Shown: positions 23,000-31,431, numbered from the stretch's first letter. The stretch is DNA of 64,000 nt from RAM1 sp041905405 (GCA_041905405.1 JAYRLC010000002.1:1-64000); one strand, 5' to 3'. Notes: generated by a model not told the origin, from the sequence alone. Made by a program: numbers and translations.

Positions 23000-23953
23000 C
23001 TACCAGCGCGTGCGAACGCGGTTGTAGGCGTATTCGGCGAACAGGCGGTGCGCCTGGGGCGTGGGGTAGACCGGGTCGGCGAAGACGTAGCGCGTGTAGT
23101 CGTAGCCCGGGATGAGGGTGCTGGTGGTGCAACGGGCCGAGTTGACCTGGCCCGTCCCGATGCCGATGCCGGGGCCGGTGTCCACCGAGTTGCACATCAC
23201 CGAGGTCGAGTCATTCAGGTTGTAGGACCCGGGAGAAGAGGTCAGGAGGTTGTAGTGGAACGCCGCGTCGACATAGAGTACGTTGGAGCCCATGTCGGCC
23301 AGCGTGACCAGCATTTCCTCGTTGAAACGGCCTGTGGCCTCGAGCAGCAGTTCCCCCTGGCCGATGGCCGTCGCCCACGGGGTCTTGGCCAGGTTGTAGG
23401 GCCCCACCAGCACCACGTACTTCGCGCCCGCGCCCACCAGACGGCGGACCTGGCCCGCCAGGTCCCGGCCGGCCTGGCGCACGTTGGTCACCATTTGCGG
23501 ACCGGTCTGCGTACCCGCCCTCACCGCCGCCATCTGCGCAATGATGTCGCTGTAGCCGCCGCTGACGATCACCACGTCGCTGGCGCCCAGCGTGTTGCCC
23601 GCCAGGAAGCGGTCCACCTGCTCGGTGATGGTCGGCGTGGCGCTGCTGCCAGCGGCGTCGGGCTTGAGCGTCACGCGCGCATTGCCGCGCGCGTACGACA
23701 GGCCGCCCGATGCCGCCGTGGTGAGGTTCTGGCCAAACAGGTTGGCCATGTACTGCGTCCAGACGTTGGGGCTGCCGTCGTTGATGGTGTAGCGCGAGCC
23801 GCCTTCGCCCAGGTCGCTGATGCCGTCACCGAACGAGATGAAGCGCGCAGGCACCAGCGCCGATTCCGTGGTGCCTGAACCGCAGGCCGCGATCAGTGCG
23901 GCCGAAGCGCACGCCGCCGCCAGCAGGGCGCGACGCATCCATTGTGTTGCCAT
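23000..23953 (-). CDS. SGNH/GDSL-family lipoprotein with altered catalytic blocks
   Basis: 317 residues, lipoprotein signal ending LIAAC with Cys24. The fold is recognisable as the SGNH esterase/phospholipase family: block I reads FISFGDGISDLG, block III VIVSGGYSDII, and the C-terminal block DPVYPTPQAH keeps Asp and His. However, the nucleophile position of the GDS motif is Gly (GDG), and the Asn of the GxND block is Ser. Either a nearby Ser (GDGIS) has taken over, or the protein is not a normal esterase. GGAG seven bases upstream supports the start. The gene is single, with terminator shared with the convergent lipase. Confidence 0.72.
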   Translation of the reverse strand: MATQWMRRALLAAACASAALIAACGSGTTESALVPARFISFGDGISDLGEGGSRYTINDGSPNVWTQYMANLFGQNLTTAASGGLSYARGNARVTLKPDAAGSSATPTITEQVDRFLAGNTLGASDVVIVSGGYSDIIAQMAAVRAGTQTGPQMVTNVRQAGRDLAGQVRRLVGAGAKYVVLVGPYNLAKTPWATAIGQGELLLEATGRFNEEMLVTLADMGSNVLYVDAAFHYNLLTSSPGSYNLNDSTSVMCNSVDTGPGIGIGTGQVNSARCTTSTLIPGYDYTRYVFADPVYPTPQAHRLFAEYAYNRVRTRW

Positions 23954-23998
23954 TGAGATCTCCAGAGATGGGGGGTAGTTTAACGACAGCCTCGCCGT

Positions 23999-25003
23999 TC
24001 ATGCGGCGGCGGCGCGTTGCAAACGGTCACGCACGCCGTCCCATTCGGCCGCGTCTGGCGGCGTTTCGACCCAGATCAGCGATACGCCTGCCGCGTCGAA
24101 GTCGCGCAGAACGGCGAAAAGCTGCCGGGCGGCCTCGGCCGCGTCATGCGGCATGTGCCGGCGCAGGACGCCCGTGGAACGCGTCTGCAGGATCGCACGG
24201 GACCAGGTGGCAATGCCGGCCGCCTGCGCGCCCAGCACGTCCAGCGCCGTCTGCAGCGTGGCCGCGTCCATGAGCCGCACGCGGGCCGTGGGTGCGTAGT
24301 GCGCCTCCAGCGTGCCGGACGCGCGCGGCGCCTGCGCCAGCACCGCGGCCATCTCCTGCTGGGTGCGCACCGGCAGGCCGCAGGCCGCCGCCACCTGGGC
24401 GGGCGTGATGGCCCCGGGACGCAGCAGCACCGGCACACCGCGGGTGCAATCAATGATGGTGGACTCGATCCCCACGTCACAAGGCCCGCCGTCCAGCACC
24501 GGCACGGTGTCGCCGAACTCGGCCTGCACGTGCGCGGCGGTCGTCGGGCTCACGCGGCCGAACCGGTTGGCGCTGGGGCCCGAGACGCCGTGGACCGGCG
24601 GCGCGGCGGTCAGGCAGGCCGCCAGCAGCGCCTGCGCAACGGGATGCGACGGGCAGCGCAGGCCGATGGTGTCCTGCCCGCCCGCCGACGCGGCCGCCAC
24701 CCCCGCGCGGCGCGGAACGATCAGCGTCAGCGGCCCCGGCCAGAAGGCGGCCATCAACGCCTGGGCAAAGGCTGGCACATCCCGCGCAAAGTGCTCCGCC
24801 TGGGAAGCATCGGCCACATGCACGATCAGCGGATGGTCGGCCGGCCGGCCCTTGGCCGCGAAGATGCCGGCCACGGCGGCGTCGCTGGCCGCGTCGGCGC
24901 CCAGCCCGTAAACCGTCTCGGTGGGAAACGCCACGAGCCGGCCCTGGGCCAGCAGCGCGGCGGCCTGGCCCACCGCCTGGGGGTCGCGCCCGTCCAGCAC
25001 CAT
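23999..25003 (-). CDS. L-threonylcarbamoyladenylate synthase, long Sua5 form
   Basis: 334 residues. The N-terminal YrdC/TsaC domain has GRLVAFPTETVYGLGADA, the KGRPADHPLIVH ATP/threonine block and GLRCPSHPVAQALL; a C-terminal Sua5 domain follows a linker, which makes this the long Sua5/YwlC type rather than short TsaC. It makes threonylcarbamoyl-AMP from threonine, bicarbonate and ATP for the tRNA t6A pathway shared with TsaB encoded earlier. The start ATG overlaps the purK stop by one base (TGATG), and the frame continues open upstream only as a shadow of purK. The purE-purK-sua5 operon order is common in Burkholderiales. Confidence 0.9.
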   Translation of the reverse strand: MVLDGRDPQAVGQAAALLAQGRLVAFPTETVYGLGADAASDAAVAGIFAAKGRPADHPLIVHVADASQAEHFARDVPAFAQALMAAFWPGPLTLIVPRRAGVAAASAGGQDTIGLRCPSHPVAQALLAACLTAAPPVHGVSGPSANRFGRVSPTTAAHVQAEFGDTVPVLDGGPCDVGIESTIIDCTRGVPVLLRPGAITPAQVAAACGLPVRTQQEMAAVLAQAPRASGTLEAHYAPTARVRLMDAATLQTALDVLGAQAAGIATWSRAILQTRSTGVLRRHMPHDAAEAARQLFAVLRDFDAAGVSLIWVETPPDAAEWDGVRDRLQRAAAA

Positions 25004-26169
25004 CAGAACGCCTCGATGCCCAGCAGCGCCGCGGCCTGCAGCGCCGTGGCGCGCACCGCCTGCGCGCTGGCGCCGGTCATGTTCAGGTGGCCCATCTTGC
25101 GGCCGCGCCGGGCCTCGGTCTTGCCGTACAGGTGCAGGTGCGTGCCCGGCAGGGCCAGCACCTGGCCCCAGGGCGGCGTTTGCGCCGCATCGCCACCGCG
25201 GAACCACAGGTCACCCAGCAGGTTGAGCATGACGGCGGCGCTGTGCTGGCGCGGCTGCACCAGCGGCAGGCCCGTCATGGCGCGCACCTGCAGCTCGAAC
25301 TGCGACACGTCGCACGCGTCCATGCTGTAGTGGCCGCTGTTGTGCGGGCGCGGCGCCATTTCGTTGACCACCAGCGCGCCGTCGGCCAGCACGAAATACT
25401 CCACGCACAGCACGCCCGTGTAGTTCAGGCCCCGGGCAATGGCGCGGGTCGATTCGACGGCCTGCGCGGCGCGGGCCGCAGGGATGGCGTCGCCGTGGAC
25501 CTCGGTCACCGCCAGGATGCCGTCGCGGTGCAGGTTCAGCTGTGGCGGCAGGTTGACGACCGTACCGTCACGGCCACGCGCGACGATCACGGAGATTTCC
25601 GCGGCCAGCGGCAGCATTTTTTCGAGCACGCAGGCCACGGATTTCAGTTGCTGCCAGGCGCCGGCCAGTTCGTCGCGCGTTTTCACGCGGATCTGGCCCT
25701 TGCCGTCATAGCCCATGCGGGCGGTCTTGAGGATGCCGGGCAGCAGGTCGTCCGCCACGGCCGCCAGTTCGGCCGGCGTGGAGATGACAGCATACGGCGC
25801 GCAGGCCACGCCGCAGCGCGTGAAGTGCGCCTTCTCGGCCGCCCGGTCCTGGGCCACGGCCACGGCGTCGCCCGCGGGCGCCACGGGCCGGCTTTCGGCC
25901 AGCGTGCGCAGCGCGCCGGCGGGGACGTTCTCGAACTCGGTGGTCACCGCGGCGCTGAGCCGGGCCAGCTCGGCCAGGCCGGCCGCGTCCTCGTACCCGG
26001 TTTGCACGTGGTGGTGGCTGACCAGGCCCGCCGGGCTGGTCGGGTCGGCGTCCAGCACGGCCGTGAAGTACCCCATCTGCTGCGCGGCGTGGGCAAACAT
26101 GCGGCCCAGTTGCCCACCGCCCATGACGCCCAGCGTCGCGCCGGGCAGGATGATGTCGCCCGCCTTCAT
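25003..26169 (-). CDS. purK: N5-carboxyaminoimidazole ribonucleotide synthase
   Basis: 388 residues of an ATP-grasp enzyme. ATLGVMGGGQLGRMFAHAA is the N-terminal nucleotide-binding start of PurK; GYDGKGQIRV and VLCVEYFVLADGALVVNEMAPRPHNSGH are the ATP-grasp catalytic and metal-binding blocks. It carboxylates AIR to N5-CAIR with ATP and bicarbonate; PurE, encoded immediately upstream with a 4-base overlap, rearranges the product to CAIR. Confidence 0.96.
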   Translation of the reverse strand: MKAGDIILPGATLGVMGGGQLGRMFAHAAQQMGYFTAVLDADPTSPAGLVSHHHVQTGYEDAAGLAELARLSAAVTTEFENVPAGALRTLAESRPVAPAGDAVAVAQDRAAEKAHFTRCGVACAPYAVISTPAELAAVADDLLPGILKTARMGYDGKGQIRVKTRDELAGAWQQLKSVACVLEKMLPLAAEISVIVARGRDGTVVNLPPQLNLHRDGILAVTEVHGDAIPAARAAQAVESTRAIARGLNYTGVLCVEYFVLADGALVVNEMAPRPHNSGHYSMDACDVSQFELQVRAMTGLPLVQPRQHSAAVMLNLLGDLWFRGGDAAQTPPWGQVLALPGTHLHLYGKTEARRGRKMGHLNMTGASAQAVRATALQAAALLGIEAF

Positions 26170-26657
26170 GCGGCAGGCGGCAGCGTCATCGCGCGGGCTG
26201 CTTCGGTCTGTTTCGCGCGAAAAGCTTCCAGCTTCTGGCGCAGCGCGGGGTCTTCGCTGGCCAGCAACGCCACGGCAAACAGCGCCGCGTTGGCCGCACC
26301 CGCCGTGCCGATGGCAAACGTGGCCACCGGAATGCCCTTGGGCATCTGCACGATGCTGTGCAGCGAATCCACGCCTTGCAGGTGCTTGCTGGCCACCGGC
26401 ACGCCCAGCACGGGCACCGTGGTTTTGGCCGCGATCATGCCCGGCAGGTGGGCGGCGCCGCCGGCGCCCGCGATGATGGCCTTCAGCCCCCGCCCGGCCG
26501 CGCTTTGCGCGTAGGCAAACATGTCGTCGGGCATGCGGTGGGCCGAAACCACGCGGGCTTCATGCGCGACGCCGAATTCCTGGAGAATCTGGACTGCGTG
26601 CTGCATGGTGTCCCAGTCTGAACTGGACCCCATGACGACACCGATGAGGGGGGTCAT
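26166..26657 (-). CDS. purE: N5-carboxyaminoimidazole ribonucleotide mutase
   Basis: 163 residues. IGVVMGSSSDWDTMQHA is the nucleotide-phosphate-binding loop, RVVSAHRMPDDMFAYA carries the catalytic His, and AIIAGAGGAAHLPGM is the conserved Gly-rich block. This is class I PurE, which needs PurK. The start overlaps nothing upstream; 52 bases separate it from divergent cnoX, so the two promoters must lie back to back there. The stop overlaps the purK start as ATGA. Confidence 0.97.
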   Translation of the reverse strand: MTPLIGVVMGSSSDWDTMQHAVQILQEFGVAHEARVVSAHRMPDDMFAYAQSAAGRGLKAIIAGAGGAAHLPGMIAAKTTVPVLGVPVASKHLQGVDSLHSIVQMPKGIPVATFAIGTAGAANAALFAVALLASEDPALRQKLEAFRAKQTEAARAMTLPPAA

Positions 26658-26709
26658 TGGCTGGCTCCTAAAGATTGAATTTTACTTTTTGGCCCTGAAC
26701 TGCCCCGCC

Positions 26710-27609
26710 ATGATCGACGTCACCCTTGAAAACTTCGAAGCCGAGGTCATTGCCGCCTCGAATGACATCCCCGTGCTGGTGGACTTCTGGGCGCCCTGGT
26801 GCGGCCCCTGCAAGGTCATCGGCCCGCTGCTGGAAAAGCTCGAAACCGACTACGCGGGTCGCTTCAAGCTCGTGAAAATCGACTCCGACCAGGAACAGCA
26901 GCTGGCCGCCGCGTTCGGCATCCGCAGTATCCCCACGTGCATCATGCTCAAGAACGGCCAGCCCGTGGACGGCTTCATGGGCGCGCTGCCCGAAGGCAAG
27001 CTCAAGGAGTTTCTGGACAAGCACGTGCCCGCCGCGCAGGAGCTGGAGGCCGAAGCCGCCGAGGAAGAAGCCCTGGACGCGCTGGCTGAAGGCGACACCG
27101 ACGCCGCGCTCGAAAAGCTGCAGCACGCCGTGGCCACGGACCCCGCCAACGACGACGCGCGCTTCGACTACGTCAAGCTGCTGCTGCAACTGGGCCGCAT
27201 CGACGATGCCAAGGTCGCGTTCGCGCCGGTGATCGCCAAGACGTCGCTCGTGCGGCGTTTCGACTCGCTGCAGCGCTGGCAAACGGCCATCGATTTCGCG
27301 GATGCGCAGGCAGACGGCGCCGTCCCGCTGGACACCCGCATCGCCGCCAACAAGCGCGACTTTGACGCCCGCTTTGGCAAGGCGCAGCTCCTGATGGCCC
27401 GCCAGCAATGGACCGCCGCCATGGACGAGCTGCTGGAAATCCTGATGCGCGACAAGTCCTGGAACGAGGAACTGGCGCGCAAGACCTATATCGCCGTGCT
27501 GGACATCATCGAGCCGCCCAAGCCCAAGGTGGCCGAGGGGCAAATTCCGCCGGACGACCCGGTGGTGGCAACCTACCGCCGTCGCCTGTCCAGCGTGGTG
27601 CTGAGCTGA
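26710..27609 (+). CDS. cnoX: CnoX-type co-chaperone (thioredoxin domain plus TPR)
   Basis: 299 residues. The N-terminal thioredoxin fold has VLVDFWAPWCGPCKVIGPLL (Cys31 and Cys34) and the cis-Pro loop SIPTCIMLKNG. The remainder is TPR-like: AEEEALDALAEGDTDAALEKL, RFDYVKLLLQLGRIDDAK and a final helical block. This matches CnoX/YbbN, a chaperedoxin that protects substrates from over-oxidation and passes them to GroEL. Full WCGPC is kept, whereas E. coli CnoX has lost redox activity at this site, so this one may still act as a reductase. The open frame extends upstream antisense to purE; the Met chosen matches thioredoxin starts. Confidence 0.9.
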   Translation: MIDVTLENFEAEVIAASNDIPVLVDFWAPWCGPCKVIGPLLEKLETDYAGRFKLVKIDSDQEQQLAAAFGIRSIPTCIMLKNGQPVDGFMGALPEGKLKEFLDKHVPAAQELEAEAAEEEALDALAEGDTDAALEKLQHAVATDPANDDARFDYVKLLLQLGRIDDAKVAFAPVIAKTSLVRRFDSLQRWQTAIDFADAQADGAVPLDTRIAANKRDFDARFGKAQLLMARQQWTAAMDELLEILMRDKSWNEELARKTYIAVLDIIEPPKPKVAEGQIPPDDPVVATYRRRLSSVVLS

Positions 27610-27624
27610 CGCGCGGCGGCGCCG

Positions 27625-29640
27625 TCAGGGCCAGCGGCGGTCCCGCAAGGCCACCGCATAGGCCGCCACCAGCGGAACGTGCCGGTCCTCGGGCCACGGC
27701 GTGCTGAACAGCCCGCTGTGCACGTCGGAGGGATGGCACAGCGGCCCGCTCAATTCCCTGAAGTTCACCCAGGCGGCCGCAGCGCCCGCGGCAGGCCCGT
27801 GACGCCCCAAGCGCGGCCCGAAGTCTGGCGTGGTGTGTGACTGCTCGGCGGCATCCAGCGTGCGGTCGCTTGCGGACCACGTCACCGACAGCGCTGCGCA
27901 GCTTTTGCGCAGCATGGCCCCGTCAGCCCCGGCAAAAAGATCGCAGGGCAGGTCGGGCGCGTTGGCGATGTAGTGGTCCACGAAGGGAAAGCCCAGGTCC
28001 GCCTGCTGCAGCCGCCCCAGCGTGGCCACGACCAGGCGGTTGCCCAGGCTGTGCCCCAGAAGCGTCAGGCCTGCGCCGACCTCGTCGGCCGCCGCGCACA
28101 CCTGCTCCAGCCACGGCGCCATCAGCGACGCCGCCGCGGGGATGCGGTTGATGTTGTCCTGATAGGTGGCCTTGAGCGCGAAAATGCCTTCGCGGTCATT
28201 GGTGGCCCAGTCAAATGCCAGGCAGACGCCCAGCGAGCCGACGCCTGCCGCGTTGAAGAAGAGGCGGTCCACTTCGGCGTACTGCCGGATCACTTCCTCG
28301 TTGCTCTTGCGGTTGCCGTGCACAAAGACGCACAGTTGCCACGGTGCGTCGCCATGGCGCTCCCGCAGGTCCATGAAGGCCCGAGCTACCTGGTTGAAGA
28401 AGGACTGCGGACCGTCCACCTCGGTCCAGCCCTTGAGACTGCGCGCATGGGCCTGCACCGCCGTGCCGGGGTAGATGAAGTAGCGCAGCGTGTCGGTCGC
28501 TTCGTCCGTGGGCTTGTCGCCGTCCAGGCGGCGGTTGGTCACCAGGAACCGCGTTGAGAACGGCAGCGACGTGGCACCCGCATCCAGGTGAACCGGGTGG
28601 GCGCTGACTTCCAGCACGGGCGTGGGGGCGGCAACGGCTTCTAGCCCCGCAGCCTCCCCACCGCGCTGGAACTGCGCCTCGTACTGCGGGCTGCTGCGGC
28701 CCTTTTCATACAGCCGCACCGTGGCCAGCGTCCCCTGCAGGTCCAGCAGGCCGAAGTTCTCGTCGCCGTCCTGCGCGGCGCCCGACGTGATCACCTCCAG
28801 CATGCCCGGGTGGCGGATCGGCTCGACGTTGCGGTGCAGGTCGCCGCAAACGATGATGACATTGCCCGCCTGCGCCGCCGCTGCCTTCAGGCCCGCCGCC
28901 TCTTCGTACAACTGCCAGTAGTCGGGCCGCAGCTTCTGCCTGACGCTGTACGGCCGGCCGCTAAGCAGCACCGACCAGCCGTCGGTGTTGGCCTGCAGGC
29001 CGGCCATCACCTGTGACCAGTCGGCCGGGCGCTGCATGCGGCGCGGGGCGTCGGCTTTGGAGCTGTGGGCGTGCATGCGCTGGTCGGGCAGGAACACGCG
29101 CACGCCCGGCCAGGACAGCACTTCGTCCACGCCGCGGTCGCTGTTGTCGGCGGTGGCTTCGGCCAGCGACGGCTGCGCCGGGTAGGGCTTGCCGGGCTCG
29201 AATTCGCGCAGCGCACGCCGGAACATTTCGAACAGGTGGCGGGTGATGCGCAGCTTGTCGCTTGAGAAGCGCGGGTCGGTCCCGAACGCGTTGTTGTAGC
29301 CAAAGTCATGGTCGTCCCACACCAGCCCCACGCGGCGCTGGCCCCCGTCGCGCGGCAGCGCGGCCAGCAGCGTCTGGAACTGCGGCACTTCGTACTGGCC
29401 CCGGTACTGCCCGTACATGAGCGCAAGGAAGTCCTGGGCCGACATCTTCAGCTGCGGCTTGCCGATGGCGTCCCATGGACCGTAGCCGCTGTAGACCTGG
29501 TCACCCGCCAGCAGCAGGCCGTCCAGCGTGCGGCCTGGCGGCACGCGCGCAAGCATCGTGGTCCATACGGGCTGGATGGGTTTGCCGTCCTGCGTCTCGC
29601 AGGCCGACAGCCGCATGCATGAAGCCAGGCCGATCAGCAT
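27625..29640 (-). CDS. PhoD-like metallophosphatase fused to an alpha/beta hydrolase
   Basis: 671 residues with two modules. Residues 1-330 form a PhoD-type metallophosphatase: LLAGDQVYSG (Asp47), VWDDHDFGYNNA (109-112) and VCGDLHRN (266-271) are metal-ligand motifs. Residues about 340-671 form an alpha/beta hydrolase of DUF900 type: LCVFVHGNRKSNEEV (oxyanion region near 437-451), SLGVCLAFDWAT, and LLGHSLGNRL with nucleophile Ser531. No signal peptide or Tat motif is present, so it is likely cytoplasmic, unlike classical PhoD. AGGAG lies before the ATG. The natural substrate is unknown; a phosphodiester or lipid with an ester bond would suit both activities. Converges on cnoX with a 15-base gap. 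Confidence 0.75.
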   Translation of the reverse strand: MLIGLASCMRLSACETQDGKPIQPVWTTMLARVPPGRTLDGLLLAGDQVYSGYGPWDAIGKPQLKMSAQDFLALMYGQYRGQYEVPQFQTLLAALPRDGGQRRVGLVWDDHDFGYNNAFGTDPRFSSDKLRITRHLFEMFRRALREFEPGKPYPAQPSLAEATADNSDRGVDEVLSWPGVRVFLPDQRMHAHSSKADAPRRMQRPADWSQVMAGLQANTDGWSVLLSGRPYSVRQKLRPDYWQLYEEAAGLKAAAAQAGNVIIVCGDLHRNVEPIRHPGMLEVITSGAAQDGDENFGLLDLQGTLATVRLYEKGRSSPQYEAQFQRGGEAAGLEAVAAPTPVLEVSAHPVHLDAGATSLPFSTRFLVTNRRLDGDKPTDEATDTLRYFIYPGTAVQAHARSLKGWTEVDGPQSFFNQVARAFMDLRERHGDAPWQLCVFVHGNRKSNEEVIRQYAEVDRLFFNAAGVGSLGVCLAFDWATNDREGIFALKATYQDNINRIPAAASLMAPWLEQVCAAADEVGAGLTLLGHSLGNRLVVATLGRLQQADLGFPFVDHYIANAPDLPCDLFAGADGAMLRKSCAALSVTWSASDRTLDAAEQSHTTPDFGPRLGRHGPAAGAAAAWVNFRELSGPLCHPSDVHSGLFSTPWPEDRHVPLVAAYAVALRDRRWP

Positions 29641-29706
29641 GATGTCTCCTCGTCGGGTGGGTCCACCATGCTAGCCGCCGCGCGCGGCGCGGTCATCCGC
29701 AATTCG

Positions 29707-29725
29707 GGGGATGCCGTGCATCCCC
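29707..29725. terminator. Hairpin downstream of purC
   Basis: GGGGATGC, loop CGT, GCATCCCC, a perfect 8-bp stem 14 bases after the purC stop. No T tract follows on the minus strand, so it may stabilise the 3' end or act only as a weak terminator. The sequence ATTCGGGGGATGC at its left edge is also found at 17691-17703. Confidence 0.4.
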
Positions 29726-29738
29726 GCAGCGGCTGCGC

Positions 29739-30659
29739 TCAGGCCGTCAGGCGCTGCAGCGCTTCGCGGTATTTGGCGGCCGTCTGCTCGACCACGTCGC
29801 GCGGCAGGCGCGGTGCGGGCGGCGTTTTGTCCCAGGGCTTGCCGTTGACGCGGGCCTGCTCCAGCCAGTCGCGCAGGAACTGCTTGTCGTAGCTGGGCGG
29901 GTTGCGGCCCTCGGCCAGGCTCTGCGCATACGTTTCGGCCGGCCAGTAGCGCGACGAGTCGGGCGTCAGCACCTCGTCCATCAGCACCAGCGTGCCGTCC
30001 TTGTCCAGGCCGAACTCGAATTTGGTGTCGGCAATGATGATGCCCTGGGTCGCGGCGAATTCGCTGGCCGTCTTGTAGATGGCGATGCTGATGTCGCGGA
30101 TGCGCGCGGCCAGCTCGGGGCCGACGATCTCCACGGTTTTCTCGAACGTGATGTTCTCGTCGTGCTCGCCCATCTCGGCCTTGGCGGCCGGGGTGTAGAT
30201 GGGCTCGGGCAGCTTGCTGGCGTTCTTCAGCCCCTCGGGCAGCGGCACGCCGCAGACCGAACGCGACTCCTGGTATTCCTTCCAGCCGCTGCCGGCCAGG
30301 TAGCCCCGCACCACGGCCTCGACCGGGATGGGCTTGAGCCGCTTGACCAGCATGGCGCGGCCCTTGATCTGGGCGGCCTCTGCAGGAGTGACCACGCTTT
30401 CGGGGGCGTCACCGGTCAGGTGGTTGGGGCACAAGTGACCCAGGCGCGCGAACCAGAACAGCGCCATCTGCGTGAGCAGTTCGCCCTTGCCGGGGATGGG
30501 CTCGCCCATGATCACGTCGAACGCGCTGATGCGGTCGCTGGCGACCATGAGGATGCGGTCGTCGCCCACGGCGTAGTTGTCGCGGACCTTGCCGCGCGCC
30601 AGCAGCGGCAGGGAGGTGAGGGCGGAGGTGTGCAGGGCCGGGGTTTGTGTGGTCGTCAT
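29739..30659 (-). CDS. purC: Phosphoribosylaminoimidazole-succinocarboxamide synthase
   Basis: 306 residues. LLARGKVRDNYAV is the N-terminal nucleotide-binding block, LMVASDRISAFDVIMGEPI and VVRGYLAGSGWKEY are the SAICAR synthase signature regions, and IIADTKFEFGLDKDG-LVLMDEVLTPDSSRYW completes the ATP site. It condenses CAIR with aspartate in purine synthesis, the step after PurE in the same window. The start ATG overlaps the vapC stop as ATGA and no Shine-Dalgarno sequence is visible, so translation appears coupled to the toxin gene. See the separate finding. Confidence 0.96.
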   Translation of the reverse strand: MTTTQTPALHTSALTSLPLLARGKVRDNYAVGDDRILMVASDRISAFDVIMGEPIPGKGELLTQMALFWFARLGHLCPNHLTGDAPESVVTPAEAAQIKGRAMLVKRLKPIPVEAVVRGYLAGSGWKEYQESRSVCGVPLPEGLKNASKLPEPIYTPAAKAEMGEHDENITFEKTVEIVGPELAARIRDISIAIYKTASEFAATQGIIIADTKFEFGLDKDGTLVLMDEVLTPDSSRYWPAETYAQSLAEGRNPPSYDKQFLRDWLEQARVNGKPWDKTPPAPRLPRDVVEQTAAKYREALQRLTA

Positions 30660-31051
30660 GCGAAGGTCAATCGGGGGTCGATGGCCGCGATCCTGTCGAA
30701 GTCGCGGTCGGAATGCAAAAGGGGCTCACCGGCCTCGATGGCGCTGGCGGCGATGAGGCAATCGTTGGCGTTTCGAATTGTCGTACCGCGCCACCGGCAT
30801 CTGGCGTAGAGTGCCGCCGCATACAGGCAGGTCTCGTGCAGATTGGGAAGAACCAGCGGTGGAACCTTGTCCAACTGCATCTGGATTCTGGCGAAATGAA
30901 ACCGGTCACGCGCGCCGCGCAACACTTCCATGTAGACCACGCCCGGCATCCACAACCGCTCTTGCCGACCCAGACCTTTATCCAGACGCGCCGTAGCAGC
31001 GGTTTGATCGCCACGCAGGTATGCGATCCACACGGACGAATCGACAATCAC
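30656..31051 (-). CDS. vapC: PIN-domain toxin VapC
   Basis: 131 residues of a PIN-domain ribonuclease. Acidic catalytic residues are all in place: Asp4 in MIVDSSVWIAYL, Glu42 in YMEVLRG, Asp97 in NANDCLIAA and Asp115/Asp117 in HSDRDFDRIA. VapC toxins cut tRNA or rRNA with Mg2+. The start overlaps the antitoxin stop as ATGA, and its own stop overlaps the purC start in the same way. Intact residues indicate an active toxin held by VapB. Confidence 0.9.
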   Translation of the reverse strand: MIVDSSVWIAYLRGDQTAATARLDKGLGRQERLWMPGVVYMEVLRGARDRFHFARIQMQLDKVPPLVLPNLHETCLYAAALYARCRWRGTTIRNANDCLIAASAIEAGEPLLHSDRDFDRIAAIDPRLTFA

Positions 31052-31332
31052 GACGTCTGCGCTTGCGCTGGCCGGCGTGACAGAGCCGGTTTGCGCATGG
31101 TCGCCGCTTTGCGCGCACCCGGAGCCTTGCGCAAGCCGAAAGGCTCCTTGGGGTCGTAGTCGTCGGCAATCGCGCCGCTGCCCCTCAGCGCCATGAGGCC
31201 AGAGTAATCGGGCTTGGCCACATACGCCTGAAGGGCTGCCTCGACGGCGGCCTTTTTTGTCTTGACGCCCGCGCGCTTCATGGCCTTCGCTACAAGCTTG
31301 TCATCCAGGACGATGTTCGTTCGGGTTTCCAT
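31048..31332 (-). CDS. vapB: VapB-type antitoxin with C-terminal extension
   Basis: 94 residues. RTNIVLDDKLVAKAMKRAG followed by VKTKKAAVEAALQAYV is the VapB ribbon-helix-helix pattern that binds operator DNA. The C-terminal half (YSGLMALRGSGAIADDYDP and a basic tail) should block VapC. An upstream open extension of 31 codons is rejected because it runs through the operator and fba terminator; AAAGG lies eight bases before the Met chosen. An inverted repeat at 31335-31355 is immediately upstream. Confidence 0.85.
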   Translation of the reverse strand: METRTNIVLDDKLVAKAMKRAGVKTKKAAVEAALQAYVAKPDYSGLMALRGSGAIADDYDPKEPFGLRKAPGARKAATMRKPALSRRPAQAQTS

Positions 31333-31334
31333 TC

Positions 31335-31355
31335 CATACACCTTTCGTGTGTATG
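31335..31355. promoter_or_regulatory. VapB operator palindrome
   Basis: CATACAC, seven-base spacer, GTGTATG: perfect 7-bp arms two bases upstream of the vapB start. The ribosome-binding AAAGG lies in the spacer and arm on the minus strand, so bound VapBC would block both transcription and translation. A CATAAT -10-like hexamer lies just upstream on the minus strand (31356-31361 region). Confidence 0.7.
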
Positions 31356-31385
31356 AATTATGCCACCCGGGCCAGGCGCCCCAAT

Positions 31386-31409
31386 GAAAAAGCCGCCTGG
31401 GTGGCGGCT
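31386..31409 (-). terminator. Intrinsic terminator of fba
   Basis: On the minus strand AGCCGCC, loop ACCCA, GGCGGCT is followed by a T run (31390-31387). It begins 23 bases after the fba stop. The vapBC promoter would have to lie in or next to this terminator. Confidence 0.85.
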
Positions 31410-31431
31410 CTGCTCCAGCAGACACGGATGC

